Positions 5,876-6,346 of a DNA stretch of 6,346 nucleotides are shown piece after piece. Made by a program: the position numbers and the translations under genes. The notes under the pieces were generated by a model that saw nothing but the letters and a program-made list of their open reading frames with translations, had not been told where the DNA came from and ran no database searches. This DNA is from Myxococcales bacterium UBA5297 (GTDB taxonomy: Bacteria; Myxococcota; Myxococcia; Myxococcales; UBA5297): positions 371 to 6,716 of the forward strand of contig DHSB01000117.1 in NCBI GenBank assembly GCA_002408385.1. Reading direction: 5' to 3'. Every line of letters begins with the position of its first letter. Within the stretch, counting starts at the first letter, position 1.

Positions 5876-6346
5876 ATGGCCGTCCCAGTGAGGTTGAAGG
5901 TCTTCAAGGGCGAAGAGCTGATCGCCACGCGCGACTTCGAGCGCGACATGATCAAGATCGGACGCCTGTCGACCGCGCACCTGTGCCTCGACGACGAGAA
6001 GGCCTCGCGCATCCATTCGGTGCTCAACGTGGAGGGTGACGGCAAGCTCTCGGTCGTCGACATGGGCAGCGTCGAGGGGACCTACCTCAACGGCAAGCGC
6101 GTCAACAAGGGCGTCGTCCAGTTCGGCGACGAGATCCGCATCGGAAGCACGCGCCTGGTCATCGAGCGGGTCACCGAGCAGCTCGCCCAAGCGGCACAGC
6201 CCCCTCCGGCGCCTCCGCCCGCGGAGGGGCAGCCGGTCGTCGCCGCGGCGGCGCAGGCCCCGGTCGCGCCCGTCGCCGCGCCCCTCGCCCAAGCCGTCCA
6301 AGCCGTCGAGGACTGGACCGACCAGGTGCTCGAGAGCGATGAGCCG
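5876..6346 (+). CDS. gltG: FHA-domain Glt core protein GltG, N-terminal part (cut by window end)
   Basis: The frame stays open to the last base, giving 157 residues of a longer protein. Residues about 5-97 are an FHA domain: strand VRLKVF, then IGR (28-30), SRIH (44-47), VVDMGSVEGTYLNG (60-73) and FGDEIRIG (83-90). FHA domains usually bind phosphothreonine peptides. Arg30, Ser44, His47 and the later Asn72-Gly73 are kept, but the usual S-T-N-G-T is S-V-E-G-T (65-69). From about 100 a Pro/Ala/Gln/Val-rich linker begins, and it ends in a short acidic stretch with VEDWTDQVLESDEP at the window edge. There is no signal peptide, so the FHA domain is expected in the cytoplasm. GltG-type proteins continue with a transmembrane helix and periplasmic TonB-like/AgmX C-terminal domains linking the inner-membrane motor to the envelope scaffold; that part lies outside the window. 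The context after gltD-E-F strongly supports GltG; an NfsG-like paralogue is the alternative. Confidence 0.75.
   Translation, partial: MAVPVRLKVFKGEELIATRDFERDMIKIGRLSTAHLCLDDEKASRIHSVLNVEGDGKLSVVDMGSVEGTYLNGKRVNKGVVQFGDEIRIGSTRLVIERVTEQLAQAAQPPPAPPPAEGQPVVAAAAQAPVAPVAAPLAQAVQAVEDWTDQVLESDEP

Overview
The window is a GC-rich (about two-thirds G+C by eye) stretch of bacterial chromosome. It carries four consecutive plus-strand genes that I recognise as the gltD-gltE-gltF-gltG module of the Glt (adventurous gliding motility) envelope machinery, known from Myxococcus xanthus (older names agmU for gltD and aglT for gltE). The gene order, the TPR-rich exported proteins, a very small periplasmic protein and an FHA-domain protein with a Pro/Ala linker all fit that locus. 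The base composition, long TPR proteins and gene content point to Myxococcota (former Deltaproteobacteria). I cannot name the genus, and related Glt/Nfs clusters also occur in species not known to glide.

Layout: positions 1-264 hold no convincing gene. Near the right end of this leader are two GTTGACCG octamers and a possible promoter, followed by a clear ribosome binding site. gltD (265-3915) encodes a 1216-residue exported helical-repeat protein. gltE (3933-5453) follows after 17 bases and encodes a predicted lipoprotein with eight consecutive TPRs, a highly charged helix and a Pro-rich tail. After an 89-base gap comes gltF (5543-5779), a 78-residue secreted protein. After a 96-base gap containing a small hairpin comes gltG (5876 to the window end). 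Only its first 157 codons are present: an FHA domain and the start of a Pro/Ala-rich linker.

How they work together: in the M. xanthus model, the AglRQS proton-driven motor in the inner membrane powers the Glt complex, which spans the envelope. GltG-type proteins join a cytoplasmic FHA domain to periplasmic TonB-like/AgmX domains, and the TPR proteins form the periplasmic and outer-membrane-attached scaffold. The motor genes and the remaining glt genes (gltH, I, J, K; gltA, B, C) are not in this window. The main alternative is a paralogous Nfs-like (spore-coat) or other Glt-derived system. I see no mobile element, CRISPR array, tRNA or rRNA, and no sign of recent transfer: the codon style is uniform throughout. 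The oddest sequence-level observations are the altered phosphothreonine-binding loop in the FHA domain and the extreme Glu/Lys/Arg helix of GltE.
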